Below the pieces are notes generated by a model that ran no database searches, had not been told where the DNA came from, and saw only the letters and a list, made by a program, of their open reading frames with translations. From Lunularia cruciata (Eukaryota; Streptophyta; Marchantiopsida; Lunulariales; Lunulariaceae): a stretch of 64,000 nucleotides of DNA. Where the stretch lies: assembly GCA_948567375.1 (NCBI GenBank), contig OX419758.1:1803001-1867000 (forward strand). The letters are read 5' to 3'. Of the stretch, positions 1-11,239 are shown piece after piece (position 1 is the stretch's first letter; each line of letters begins with the position of its first letter). The position numbers were made by a program, and so were the translations under genes.

Positions 1-80
1 CTGTTTCTTTCCATATCTAAATCTTCTCTGTTGAACATTTTCTTCTCCGTCACTCATTTAAAATATGTTGCGTGAAACAG

Positions 81-1500
81 ACTTGGAGTACCATGCCCTC
101 AGCTTTCTATATGTTCTGCTACCGAGCGTTTCGAGATTCGAGTGGCATCCTTTCAGCGTAGCGTCTAGCCCACTCGACAATTCCAACCAGATCTGTATCT
201 ATATCAAGCCCTTGGGTGGCTATACACGGGACATCCACGATGCACTGATTGATAGCAAGCACGGTAAAGAAGTTGGAAAGCTGAACTGCCCATTCGGTTT
301 CAAGGTTGCCTTAGAGGGACCTTATGGAGACGAGACCAACTTTTACCTCCGGTAAGAATAGATGTATCATCTGCCAAAGTGTTAAGATAATCAGAAGTCT
401 ACAACAGTCGCTTACTTAGTTGAAGAAACGCTTCTTGGTTTAGGCTCCTCTAAACCCTTACTTGTCCTTTGCAGGTATAGAAATCTGGTTCTAGTAGCAG
501 GAGGCATAGGTGTCACTCCCTTCCTCGCAATTGTCCGAGATGTTCTGTATAGACATAAAGCTCAGCAGGAAAGTCTCCCAACGTCCATTCAGCTGATCTT
601 TTGTGTGAGGAACCGAAAGGATCTTTTTCTTCTGAACACATTAAAGCCTCAAGAGATCCTTCCCGATTATGAAGGGCGTGTGCAGATCATTATTCATGCT
701 TATGTCACAGCTAGAGCTGAAATTGTGAAAGATGAAGAGAAGGACAGTTCCCAATCTGGTATGGACGTTGTACCATATGAGCAATTCAGCTACGCTCACT
801 TGAATGAACCTCCTGTTCAATACTATGGACCGCCACTTGAAGTTGTTCAGGGCATTTCAGGTCGGGTAGCTACGGCATCCAACTTTTGGGTGGGAGCAAC
901 AGTTTTCGCCACCCTGCTGGGGTACTTGATGATTTGGGGTATCTTCAACGAGACTTTCTTGGAGCAATCCGTTCCCAATTACGGTGAAGCTTTCCTCTAC
1001 TGCTTAGCCATGGGGATCGCTGTAGTATTCTGTGGAGGAGGAGTGATGGCTATTTGGTCAGTCGTTGACAAGAGGAGGTTAGTGAGGCGGGCTTCTGAAG
1101 GATCTTCTCCTTCCATGCCTCCCTCTCCTGTCAAAGAAGTGGTACAAGATGGTCTGAGTAGTGATGCGGGTGCTCAATTTTCAGGGTGGCAAGGGGATGT
1201 GACTTTGGGAAGGAGACCAAACTGGAACGGTAAGAACTGTACTTAGCTATTGAGGTTTAGTTCGCTGTAAGTTTTTGCTCCTTCCTCGTAATTCTGCACT
1301 GCTTACTGATGGTCACACATGTATTCATAACAGATTTATTCGGTGAATATGCCAAGCAATACGAGGGCAAAAATGTAGGGGTACTTGTTTCTGGTGGCCA
1401 ACATATGCAGGCGGATGTTGCCACAGAATGCAAGCGTTACACTGTCTCCAGTCAATCTGCGGTGGCTTTCCACTATCACTCTGTCAGCTTTGAGTTGTGA
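81..1500 (+). CDS. FRO-like ferric/NADPH reductase, C-terminal part (5' exons outside window)
   Basis: Three exons are visible: 81-351, 475-1229 and 1334-1500. All joins are GT-AG and stay in frame, giving about 396 residues to the TGA. By family knowledge this is the cytosolic half of a plant ferric-chelate reductase (FRO), a membrane flavocytochrome that moves electrons from NADPH through FAD and heme to extracytosolic ferric iron. Seen directly: the FAD-binding motif HPFSVASSP in the first exon, the NADPH-binding segment LVLVAGGIGVTPF at the start of exon two, two hydrophobic spans near 890-955 and 985-1065, and a C-terminal VGVLVSGG ... FHYHSVSFEL block matching the family end. The usual CGP of the last nucleotide-binding motif reads SGG here. 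The heme-binding transmembrane half would lie upstream. A related NADPH oxidase is possible but less likely given the two late membrane spans. Confidence 0.86.
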
Positions 1501-1726
1501 GTAATTTGAAATTCATTATATTGACAACCGGTCTGTCGTCGACTTCGATCCAGCTTGGACGATGAGTAGAAGCCAGCTTCGACACTCGAGAGAATTAAAA
1601 CTTTAGCCCTAAAGGTTTGAGCTGTGAGTGATATTCGAAATCAATACATGGACGACTGCTTTGTCGTGGAGCACGATCCCCAAGATGAGGAAATGCCAGC
1701 TTCGGCATTCGAGAGCACCATATACG
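1489..1726 (+). repeat. Diverged tandem duplication of the FRO-like gene's 3' end
   Basis: Copy one starts at the last coding codons (TTTGAGTTGTGAGT, 1489) and copy two repeats them at 1616 (TTTGAGCTGTGAGT), a 127-bp period. Both contain the FEL-stop end and later blocks such as GTCGTCGA/GTCGTGGA, GATGAG and CCAGCTTCG(A/G)CA(C/T)TCGAGAG. The duplicated segment covers the stop codon and about 100 bp of 3' untranslated sequence. Confidence 0.75.
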
Positions 1727-1733
1727 AGAAACA

Positions 1734-4700
1734 GAGCATCTAGGAAGTGACTTAATACGAGCTTGTAGTTATACGAATTTCATGAAATTTGCCAAGGGAC
1801 TTTGTACGCCATTGTAAGCAAAGGGCAATTGTAGACCTAGGTCCAGTGCGGTACCACACAGCTCTGCAGTTTCAGGACACCTTTTAGCGAGTGCTCAAAC
1901 ACCGCGTCTTGTATATGGATTCGGGTTCTCTAGTATATTGCGCCTCTTCAATGTGAGGCTTTATTTCTTTAATATAGAGAAGATGATTTCACATTGCAAC
2001 TGCAAAACTACCTTGTGCTTACATCTCAAGGTAGATTTGGTTTCGATTGGTAACATGCTAGACACTGTTCTAGAATGAGCCTTCAAGACTATCTCACGGA
2101 TAAATCATTTACATTACTTCGAAATTGTATACATGCCAGGAGTGATAAAGCTGTTCTGATAATGATTTGGATGACTTGTGGCTGGAAAAGATGAGTCCAA
2201 TCTTGTATGGGAAGGAATCGAAAATGTGCAAGTCTTCGATTATCATGCTAGCAGAAGTTGGATCGGTAACACATCCGTCGTATTCGTCCCTTGGTCTCGA
2301 TGGATGGGTAAAGTATATTGTCCGTCCCTCCAAGAAATCGGCTATACTAATTCCGTAGAATGATGCAAAATGGTGTTATGAATCAAGGCAATCTCGAGGA
2401 GAGACCAGCAACATCCATGTACTCAAATTGGAAAATTACAATTGATTCTCATCTTGAAGAGCAGGAATGTGTACGTGTAGGCCAGATTCATTCCTGTGGG
2501 CACGATGTAGATGCAGATGCAGACGCAGATCCATTCGCGGTCCTTTGGGCGATTTCGTGCTATAGGTGGTAACGGCAGATTTTGAGAGGGGAGAAAGCGG
2601 GGCGAATTGGACCTTTCAGCGTCACTCAGAATACGACCTTCGGCCTGTTTCGAGTAAGGGGTGAATTCGTACGCAATGCAAATCGTTGTAAGTGCTAGTG
2701 CATATGAACAGCTGATTTGGATAGGAGTTGCCTACGGGGAAGGAGCCGAGACTTATCTAGATAGATGATAGTATGGGTAGGCAGCGAGTCGGTGAATTAT
2801 TACGGAGGTCTTTATGCGTGATTGAGATAGAAGGCCAAAAGCAATGCTAAATAACGGTGCTTGGACGACGAAGGTACTTAGCTGTAAGGAAGTGGAACGT
2901 GGATATGTTCGATTCATTAGACAAAGATGAAGTAAAAGAAATACTTGACATCGGCGTTGGTGAAGGCTAATTCAGAATCTTTCTGGTGTCAATATGAATG
3001 ATTAAATCATCTGAAGATTGCTTGAAAGTGTTTTTCGAGTGAACAATGCAGAAGTGAGAAGAAAGTAGGAGTTCAATGTCTTTCCAAGTGTGCAAAGTTC
3101 CCTACGGATAGTCCCTTTGCAGACAGACGACAGTAAGCTTGAGCAGGTAGTTCTTAAGATTTCTGAATCATAGTCGTGGTGAAAGGCTTTGCAATCCCTT
3201 TCTGGAAGCTGCGGAATGTATGTCAGCAGAGGAAATCCTCTGTAGCATCATAACCTCCAGAATTTCCCCAATAGCTGCTCGTTGCCCTGAATCTAACAAG
3301 TGGCTGATGAATTGTGTGATGGCTGTGAAAAGTCTCAATGGAACTTCATCAACCTTGTGACGATACTCCGTACGCATCTGAATGCTTAGAAGGCATAATT
3401 TGGACTAGAGAGGCAATGTTTACTCGAAGGCTCGGCTTAGAAATTCAAGACTTGAACTTCAAAATTGCATAATTTTCAGGAATCAAATGATGCCATGGAT
3501 GGATAGTCGCCCGTAAACTGGGGCTTATCACGGCCAAAGTAATAAAACGCTTCGGCGTGGACCTAATCTTCCGAGACCACACGAATGAGATCAAGCTTAA
3601 GCTCAATTTCCCGCGATCCGTACCCAATAACCGCACAACATTACCGAGATTAGTTGTTCACAGCGTGTTCACAAAGCAACTACATTATTACCGAGATTAG
3701 GGATTTGGTGGCTCAGTAAAACTTAAATTGAATGAACTGCTTCACTCAACATTTTCTTTTGGATCCAAGGTGTAATCCTTGCGCATTGGTGAGAGGCGCA
3801 GAAGGCCTTGGCTCCACATGATGCTTCTAGTATTCCAGCGCTCCACGCGTGACTGATTGATCAGTCAAGCACCCAACGCCAGTACAATAAAGCGAACTCA
3901 GAATCTACCAAGAATTGCTGAAGGCTGAGTGGACACCAGCTTTTACAGCCGCCCTGGCAGAACATGCATTCCGAAAGAAGACGAGTCTGCATGAGTAAAT
4001 GTCAACGTACTGTATTTCCAACTTGTGGGACAAGAAAGTCGTGGAAGAAGTTTTCTCAGAAGGTCGTAAAAGCATTCAGCTTTAAATGGAGCTTGAAAAT
4101 TCTTGCTCGCTGGCTAGCAATTGTCGGTTTAGTACCATCCTTCAAGCCGCTATCTTGGTATGTATCTCTGTTCAAAACACAAAGATAAATTTGCATAGGT
4201 AAGTAACGGCCTCAATGGACTGTAAATATATAATTAAAAAATTCAGTGAGGATGGCCGATCGTCCTCCATCTATTGGATCATAACTTGCCCAGCTCGGAT
4301 ATCGAAATTTTCAAGTCTTTCTGACAGGAGGTGAGAAACGATCTTTAGTCCGTTGCTCGAAAATCGTTTCCAACCTTTTGGTCAACAAGTAGCAGGAGAA
4401 GCTACTTGGGTCGGAAGTTCAAGGACTGAGCAGTACTTTGAATTCGCGTGTGTAGATGACTGACGGTATCAAGTACTAGGGAGCGAGCTCAAGCCTTGGT
4501 TAGTGCATCGTGCACATGCGACGGTGACGTCGGCAACCCCGTGGCCAAGTTGATTTAGTTTACGAGATGTTATTGTTCCAGCAAGCAAGATTATTATGAT
4601 TGCACAGAGTAAGAGAAGTTCTGTATATTCAATATGCTCGGACCCGGATGGCTCTGATACGATTGGCGCTTCCATACGCACTTTCATCCAATCCAGAGAG

Positions 4701-6420
4701 AACTGAATCGATGGTTGCGTGACAAGAATACTTGGAGAATGTGGAGGTTAGTGATTCATGGTGAAATATTCTTCGGCATACAGTTTTCAGCCCACAGACT
4801 TACACACATTTCCCTGCAGGGTGTTTCACGACAGTCTACGGACTCCACATGGCTTTGCGACCTATTGCGGTTTCAATGTCATGACTGCGACAGCGGGAGT
4901 TCGTATTTTCTCTTTGTCTCTCCACAGGAAATACAAAAATTGAATCCTATCAGTTCTCTCCTTAGAATCCATTGAATGAGCACGAATTGGTCATTTAAGG
5001 GGCTGAATATGTCAGTTGCAGATTTCAAGGCACTATAACGGGACGATAAGAAACGCAGACATATCTCAAACGAAGGCAAAGATGGAAGTTGTTTGTCCAA
5101 GAACTTGTGTGTTTTACCATTAGATCGATGGAAGGAAAGTTCAAACAACACCGCTAAATACAAGCATGCAAATTCAGTGTGACTGAAACCTGGCCATCTA
5201 TGTAATCAAGTGAATCTCAGAATACGTCTGACAGTCAACAAATCCGTGTAGGATCTATTTTCTTGTCATGGAAAACTTGTCACGTATGATCAAGAACGTA
5301 CCTAGCTTGAGGGAGTCAAATGATGCCGAACTCTACGTACAATCTGCACGCAGAGTACCATGTTTCACACGTAGTACTGTAACCTGGCGTTTCGTATTTC
5401 CTCCTTCCTTTCGTGTTATCAACACATCGAGCCGAAGTTTCAGACATCACAACTTTTGGGCAGAGAGAACACGCATTTACAATGCTGCTCCCAGACATTA
5501 TACCTGCTATATCCAAACAGCAATTTAACGACCATTCGAGAGGTCTGGTATAGGGTACTTAACAGGACCAACGGCAGACGAGCAACTAGCGGAGATCAGG
5601 AGATATCCAAGTAGTTGTATCTCTGACTAAATATCTTTCTTGGCTGTCACTGGACAAAAACCAAAATTTCGAACATCGTACCTACTACTAATCCTCATCA
5701 TACACAGTGCATGTCAAAGGTAGATCAAAGGTAGTCAAATCGAATCGACATTACGCTAGGATCTGTAAACGTGGTGCATCAACATCTAAGTGCTCGAGAA
5801 ATATAAATGTCCACTTTCTCTACTCGTGGAACTATTGTATTCTGCTGGTCAACTCAATGACATAAAAAGCAGCAAACTTCCAGCGAGTACAACTGTACCT
5901 CAGAATTAGCAAAAGGAATAACTGTGACTCTACTGGACATTTATAGTCTTTAACTTGGAATCTTGTCGTTAATGCTGACGTTCAACACATGAGGTCGATT
6001 ATGCCGTGGTGTAGCACGATCCACATCTAGCCCAACAGTTGCACGCGTTTTTGCTGCAGGACTCAATGCCCCGAAACAGAAATCTGAAAGGCAACCCAAA
6101 CTATAAAGCCTTTGCAGGTGAGCCGTGAGGATCCATTCCGCGATAGTCATCTTCAACAATATTGCATTACCTCTCAAATAGTTGAACGGAGTTCAGCATA
6201 AGGTACGATATGCTCATACTCAACCCCCACTACGTCGAATTTGGTCTTTGGCTCATCTCCACTGAATCCGAGTTATCATGAGCAGGAACCCAGAATTGAG
6301 TTGACATTGGGTTACCATTAGTTTACATTATCCGAGCTCCTTCTAGAGTCCATATAGAACTTGCAGTCAAAAAAGGTTTGTAGCATTACAAACAATTAGT
6401 TCTCCGTAACAACCATGGTT
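1734..6420. other. Intergenic stretch, no recognised gene
   Basis: About 4.7 kb between the FRO-like gene and the GLP gene. Only short open frames occur, on both strands, with no recognisable domain. The one item of note by composition is a small GCAGAT-type hexanucleotide run at 2504-2532. No retroelement domain of the kind that fills the rest of the window is visible, so this looks like unique gene-space DNA. Confidence 0.6.
4469..4687 (-). CDS. Possible small single-span membrane protein (72 codons), unproven
   Basis: An open frame of 72 codons on the minus strand. An acidic N-terminal part (EAPIVSEPSGSEH) is followed by a strongly hydrophobic stretch (LLLLCAIIIILLAGTI, about residues 26-41) and then basic residues, which is the arrangement of a one-pass membrane peptide. 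I do not recognise a family, see no promoter, and cannot exclude chance. It could also be one exon of something larger. Confidence 0.15.
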   Translation of the reverse strand: MKVRMEAPIVSEPSGSEHIEYTELLLLCAIIIILLAGTITSRKLNQLGHGVADVTVACARCTNQGLSSLPST

Positions 6421-6526
6421 TGTGATTAGTTTGCGGTCCGTGATGCTTTCAGATTCGCACTTTCTGACCTGAAACCGTTTTCTTCATGCAGAGTTCGTCT
6501 TTACGTACCCACTCGGCTTATTCATC

Positions 6527-7138
6527 ATGGCCAGCATGAGCCTTGTAGCTACTCTTCTTATGGCTATTGTGGTGGTCGTGTGCGCACGCGATCCAGATAT
6601 CACCTCCGACTTTTTGGTTCCCGCAGGAACCAATGCTTCAACCCTCACCGGAGCATTCTTCACCTACACAGGGCTCAGAGACTTCTCGGCTGCTCCTAGC
6701 ATGTTCGCATCCAAGAAGGTTTCACTCATTGAGTTCCCTGCCCTCAACGGCCTTGGTGTGGGTGTCACTCTGCTCGAGTACAAGCCCTACACTCTGAACC
6801 CACCCCACACTCACCCGCGCGGAACGGAGCTCATCTACGTTATGGCTGGAACTTTGGATGTCGGTCTTGTCGATTCTGCCAACAAGCTCTACTCTGCAAA
6901 GCTTGAGAAGGGCGATTTGTTCGTGTTCCCCCAGGGTCTTGTACACTTCCAGATCAACTTTGACAGGAAGAAGACAGTCCGTGCGATCTCTGCCTTCGGA
7001 AGCTCCAACGCCGGTACCATCTCTCTGCCCAGGAACATCTTCGGCTCTGGAATCCCTGACCAAGTTCTCATAAAGGCATTCAAGATCACCGCCGCCGATT
7101 TGATGAAGTTGAAAGCTCCGTTCATGCCCACCATGTAA
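6527..7138 (+). CDS. Germin-like protein (secreted cupin), single exon
   Basis: A complete 203-residue cupin of the germin-like protein family: apoplastic, hexameric, manganese-binding proteins, several with superoxide dismutase activity. Residues 1-20 form a signal peptide ending VVVVCA. Cupin box 1 is NPPHTHPRGTELIYVMAG and box 2 is GDLFVFPQGLVHFQIN; together they supply the expected metal ligands His94, His96, Glu101 and His140. An N-glycosylation site (NAS) lies at residue 36. The start codon has a good plant context (ATCATGG). Length is slightly below the usual 210-230. Odd: the only cysteine is in the signal peptide, so the mature protein lacks the N-terminal disulfide pair of classical germins. 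A broken paralogue lies 6.6 kb downstream on the same strand. Confidence 0.95.
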   Translation: MASMSLVATLLMAIVVVVCARDPDITSDFLVPAGTNASTLTGAFFTYTGLRDFSAAPSMFASKKVSLIEFPALNGLGVGVTLLEYKPYTLNPPHTHPRGTELIYVMAGTLDVGLVDSANKLYSAKLEKGDLFVFPQGLVHFQINFDRKKTVRAISAFGSSNAGTISLPRNIFGSGIPDQVLIKAFKITAADLMKLKAPFMPTM

Positions 7139-7930
7139 ATTTAGAGGCCAATATTTACAACCGCATTCTTCGATTCAAGTGTAATTCAGCTTGCCTTTAT
7201 TTACGAATCCGCTTGAACTGCCATAGGTAGAAATACTCAATAGCCGGTGGCCCTCTTCCATGCTGACGAACGCTTGTTGGGCTTGCCATGGATAACGCGG
7301 ACAGAGTTTTTGATTGTCCATGTGCTTTCCAGGAAACTTTAATGAATTGTATGGACACTGATACAATTTACGTACAAGCAATAGAAGATTTCGATGGAAA
7401 AGACCCGCTGAAGATCGGGCTGCATGATTCTATCATTCATACTAACGTGTACAAAATCTTGCTTCGTTTGTTTTGTTGCCATTCAACAATCCCCATTATT
7501 CCCAATAGTGCTGTCCGAATTACTATGGCAGATAATCAAGTGGTCTGAGCCCGATCCGGAATCAGCATTTGCACATACCAAGCTGTCAGATAGTGCACCG
7601 AATTGTCAACAGTTTCTGTGAAGTGCTAGTGATAGTGTGTATTGCCTGTTCCAAGTCTTATCTAATAGTTAAAGTTTCCGTACCCTTCCTTCAACTCTAA
7701 TTGCCGATCTGCTCACGAGAATCTGCCGAAAGATGAGACATCGATGTATCTACTACACGTCATGGAAAAATTTAAAGGTTGTGTGAGTAAATTTAATCTC
7801 ATTTCCCACTCACTTCTCTAATAATTTCATTAGTCTAGAAGTTTGCTTGAAAGTAGTCAAGCAAGTGCGGAGAAACTCAGAAACACAACCAAAGTGTATC
7901 CTTTCCACCGACATTTCTAAGTTTGTACCA
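7139..7930. other. GLP 3' flank, no gene seen
   Basis: Low-complexity-free DNA downstream of the GLP stop codon. It probably includes the 3' untranslated region. Short open frames on both strands have no recognisable domain. The left boundary of transposable-element sequence is near 7930, where the L-family end begins. Confidence 0.5.
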
Positions 7931-8047
7931 TGAGATAAGAAAGAAGGCGAACCGCGCAGAAAAAGCGAAGGATGGGAATATCCCATCAAGCTGCACAAGG
8001 GAGAAACGAAGGAAAGGTAAAATGCGGTTAAACCCCAATAGTGTTTA

Positions 8048-8205
8048 TATGAGAAATCTGGCCCACCTCACTTAATGTACCCCTGCTATGCTGGTCGTCC
8101 GTCTACAAACAACTAGAGCATACACCTATGAGAAATATGCCCCACCGCACCTAAGGTATCCAACCTATATGGGTTGAACAGTCTACAAACAACTACAACA
8201 GCCGA
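8048..8205. repeat. Two-copy 79-bp tandem repeat in the L1 3' region
   Basis: TATGAGAAAT begins at 8048 and again at 8127. Each copy ends with GTCTACAAACAACT. The copies differ at roughly a fifth of positions in the middle. Confidence 0.6.
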
Positions 8206-8294
8206 AGAAACATCACCTAATGTGATTACTCTCATCCGGATTTCACCAAACAATACCCTTTGTAAACCAATGGACACACATGGTCTAAAATATA

Positions 8295-8790
8295 CTACAA
8301 AGTATGAGAGTGAGAGTGAAACCCCTTGCTCTTAACATAATAAGCTGTCGTGCACTCCCCGACCAATGTGGCAAACATTGTGTCCATCACTCCATATAAC
8401 TCCAAAGCTAGAGGAACAAAGATGTGACCTTGCTGCATGCTCCTATACTTTGAGACCTTACGACCTAATGTTGCACTCGCTGCCCATCCAAGAGGACGGG
8501 TAATCACTCCCTCCAAAATTGTATCTCACATAGGATCCGTAACCATGATATCTGCTACTATCACTTGATCATCTCAGACCAAGTATAAGTCTGCCCTAAC
8601 ACATGTCGGCCAAGCATACAAACTCTCCTTCCAAGCTACGTATCCACTCTCTCCTGCCATTGCAAACACTATGTCCATAATAGCATCATGGGTAGCTATC
8701 CTCTATCCTCCGGAAGGACATCGTGTCATATGGACTGCTGCTGCATCCCGTGTAGAATCACACTCACAAGTGAGTAATGAAGATGCATAT
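8295..8790 (-). pseudogene. C-terminal zinc knuckle and restriction-like nuclease domain of L1 (broken)
   Basis: The minus-strand reading gives a cysteine/histidine cluster (CEC ... H ... C, about 8700-8775). It is followed by THDAIMDIVFAMAGESGY and then VRADLYLV ... DDQVIVADIMVTDP and a basic, conserved tail. This order, a CCHC knuckle followed by R-x-D and D-x-x-V motifs, is what C-terminal restriction-like endonuclease domains of R2/Utopia-type retrotransposons show; the equivalence is inference. Two in-frame stops interrupt it. The L2 copy has lost the R-A-D motif. Confidence 0.55.
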
Positions 8791-9699
8791 GGGTGGACCA
8801 AACTTAGGTTAAACCTTATTGTTGTAGAGAAAGTAGCTCATGCGAGTCGGAACACCCTAATGCATGATAGAGCTAGGATCCAAGAGCCTACACCCTTGCC
8901 AAAGCAAGAGCAAAGACATGCTCTAGTAGCTTGAGGAATGGACAAGTCAACTAAGAGAGAATGTAGCATATGCGCACATTGTTGCTCCCTCAAGGAAGAC
9001 TATAAACCTCTACAATTCAACAATAGTGAAGCAAAAGATGGAAAGTCCTCTCATGCCCGTGGGGATAGACTATCTCTCTTCTGCCATAATAATGTTTAGA
9101 GAGAAAAGGATCCTCCTTTCACCTCTATCACATAAGTCTCCAAAACCGGCCTATCAACAACCACAAAACAAGTGGAAAGTAAGGGTGCCAAGAGAGCCCA
9201 AGTACCAAAAAATGCTATAGGGGTCATCTTCTCCATAGGTAGCAAGCCAACCCCTCCACATGAGATCGACAGCCATCTAACTAAGTGCCAAATCCCCTAT
9301 CACACACTCAAATGTCCTTGGTCCAATAATATCACCAAAGACTCCCATAATCCTCCTCTCAAATGCTCTTAGATGTGATAGGAAAGACGATGAGGAGGAA
9401 ACAGTACGGATGAGGTAGGATGGTTGATGAGCAATAGTAGAGGAAAGTATACCAAATGCCACTTGCAGATCTCCTAATAATGGAAGACCATCCACATGGA
9501 AAACATCCTCTATAAGGGCAACATCTAAGAAGCGTGTGACAAAATCTTTGGATCCTATTGGCACTCCAAGAACACGTAGTCCATCTATAGTTGTGATACA
9601 CTCATTTGGAAGCTCAAGGTGGGGAGGAATACCTAAAGGGGACTATGCCCTATACTTTGACACTTTGACTCTCAAGCCTACTAGATGTAGCTTGGTAGT

Positions 9700-10175
9700 C
9701 AAGTGGTCAAAGGCCTACCTAATCTGATCTACAAGGCCCACAATGTGTGTATATCATCTACTAAGGAGTGAAATATACAATCTGGCATGGCCAAAATAGT
9801 AGATAGGGGAGCTCTAAAGTGAACCATGGCAAATAAGAGTCCCCTTAAAGGATCTCAGGGTACACAACTATTGGTACACAACTTATGTGTACCAATAGTT
9901 GACTCCAACATTGTGACTCTCTCCTATGAACAACCGTGCTGGTAGTAAAGGGAAGCAAGAGAGCCATAAAAAGACTGCACAAAAGGAAAAAGACTCACCA
10001 AGGATCCACCAACCTCCCTAAGTTCTCTTAGGATGGATGCATGTGAGACACTATTAAAGGCATTCTCAACATCCACCTATAGGATGATCCACTCCGGTTG
10101 GATATCTAGGAGTGCCCTAATGCCTAAAGATATAGCCTCACATCCTCTAGGTGTAACTACTCCAAATTGATGTAG
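9700..10175 (-). pseudogene. Reverse transcriptase core of L1 (broken)
   Basis: Conceptual translation over several frames gives, in order, FGVVTPRGCEAI, then VDVENAFNSVSHASILREL (palm motif A), then a QGDPL-like block reading DPLRGLLFAMVHFRA near 9850, and a catalytic SLVDDIH block near 9755. This is the motif set of non-LTR reverse transcriptases of the type with GGCEA and QGDPLGG signatures. The two aspartates of motif C survive. At least one frameshift (near 10165) and stops within motif A and after motif C show it is a pseudogene. Confidence 0.72.
9865..9901. repeat. Perfect 15-bp inverted repeat, 7-base loop
   Basis: The left arm CAACTATTGGTACAC (9865-9879) is the exact reverse complement of 9887-9901, with loop AACTTAT. 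It sits inside the L1 reverse transcriptase relic, between the palm motif A and QGDPL-type blocks. Confidence 0.85.
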
Positions 10176-10596
10176 ACTGAGGTGCTATCAAAAGTGGAGA
10201 ATGATGTTGAAGGACAATGGTATGATTGACCAAATGCAAAAAGATCTTTCAATAGCAATTGGTCTAATGCCTCCCTATCCTTCTCCATCACAAGAGGTGG
10301 ACTTACACCTAAGAGGTCTCTTCTTGCTATTATTACAACCACTTGAAACAACTTGGTAAACCATTAGAAGGATCATCTGCTTGAGCAAGCAATCTCTAGG
10401 ATGCTCATAAACCATCTTTGACAAGCCTCCTGAGGAAAGGCAAGGAGTAGTGCACAATGCTTGTGCAAACAACAACCTATCAAGACATAAAGGCTGCCCA
10501 TGCTGATAATCTAATACCTCTAGTGGTAGTCCCTCTATTGCTATAAAATGTAGTGAGCGTAAGGAAGAGATAGTCCCATCAGTAGGACTCGCTATA

Positions 10597-10662
10597 GTTT
10601 AGTAGAGCAACACGAGTGCCACACACCTTTTGGGGTGTGGCACTCATGTTGCTCTACTAAAC
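10597..10662. repeat. Near-perfect 31-bp foldback hairpin
   Basis: The arms 10597-10627 and 10632-10662 are complementary at 29 of 31 positions around a TTTT loop. The outer end is GTTTAGTAGAGCAACA. It lies just upstream of the recognisable L1 coding relic. It could be a small foldback insertion or a structured RNA segment of the element. Confidence 0.85.
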
Positions 10663-10890
10663 TCTCCCGCTTGACCCAATGTCTTATATTATCATAATTG
10701 AGTGGAATTTGTGGTATCCTATGGTGATGCGTGTCTCCAAAACCTTGTAGCCCTAATAGACTCTTCTTGAAGAGGGGATCAATCCCCCACTCGGGATCAA
10801 CAAAATCTAGCAGCCACCTCTCTATGCCCCGCACGCCACCCTTTAGTATAACAAAGACACCATCGAGGGAGTAAGAGGAGTAGTGTAATA

Positions 10891-11205
10891 CCAAGAGCTA
10901 GCCATATGATCTAGATATGGAATTTGGTTTAGTAACATCTAGAATGATGTTATACATGATGGTAAAAATAGATCAGATAGAAATATCACCAAAAGAGTAC
11001 TTCTACTAATAGAGCAAAAATCGAAATAGACTTGAGAACCTTAGAACCAATAGCTAGACATATGATTTAAAGGTGAGAATTGGTTAAGTAACATCTGGAA
11101 CAATGTTACACTTGATGGACTGAACAGATCAGAAAGAGGTTTCACCAAAAGGGGACTTCTACTAATAGAATAAGAACCGAAATATGCTTGAAATCTTTGA
11201 AGACA
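10891..11205. repeat. Diverged 156-bp tandem duplication
   Basis: Copy one (CCAAGAGCTAGCCATATGAT, 10891) and copy two (CCAATAGCTAGACATATGAT, 11047) align across their length. Shared blocks include GGTT(T/A)AGTAACATCT, GAT(G/C)AGA and GACTTCTACTAATAGA. They are clearly homologous but old. Confidence 0.7.
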
Positions 11206-11239
11206 ATTTTGGAGGCCTAAACGGATGAATTAGGCCTCG

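Larger units (their letters stand above)
7930..10560 (-). mobile_element. L1: RLE-type non-LTR retrotransposon remnant
   Basis: A decayed non-LTR element whose 3' side is at low coordinates. Reading down the minus strand: a reverse transcriptase core, a C-terminal zinc-knuckle plus nuclease-like region, and a 3' segment containing GAAGGATGGGAAT. The segment 7930-9560 is matched closely by a second copy at 44812-46290 and partly by a short piece at 40662. Many stops and frameshifts are present, so it is not active. Limits on the 5' (right) side are approximate. Assignment to the restriction-like-endonuclease class is inference from domain order. Confidence 0.7.

Noticed and set aside
6722-7063. 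113-codon open frame on the minus strand inside the GLP gene
   Set aside because: Antisense shadow of a strongly biased coding region; no domain, and the sense strand is a clear GLP.
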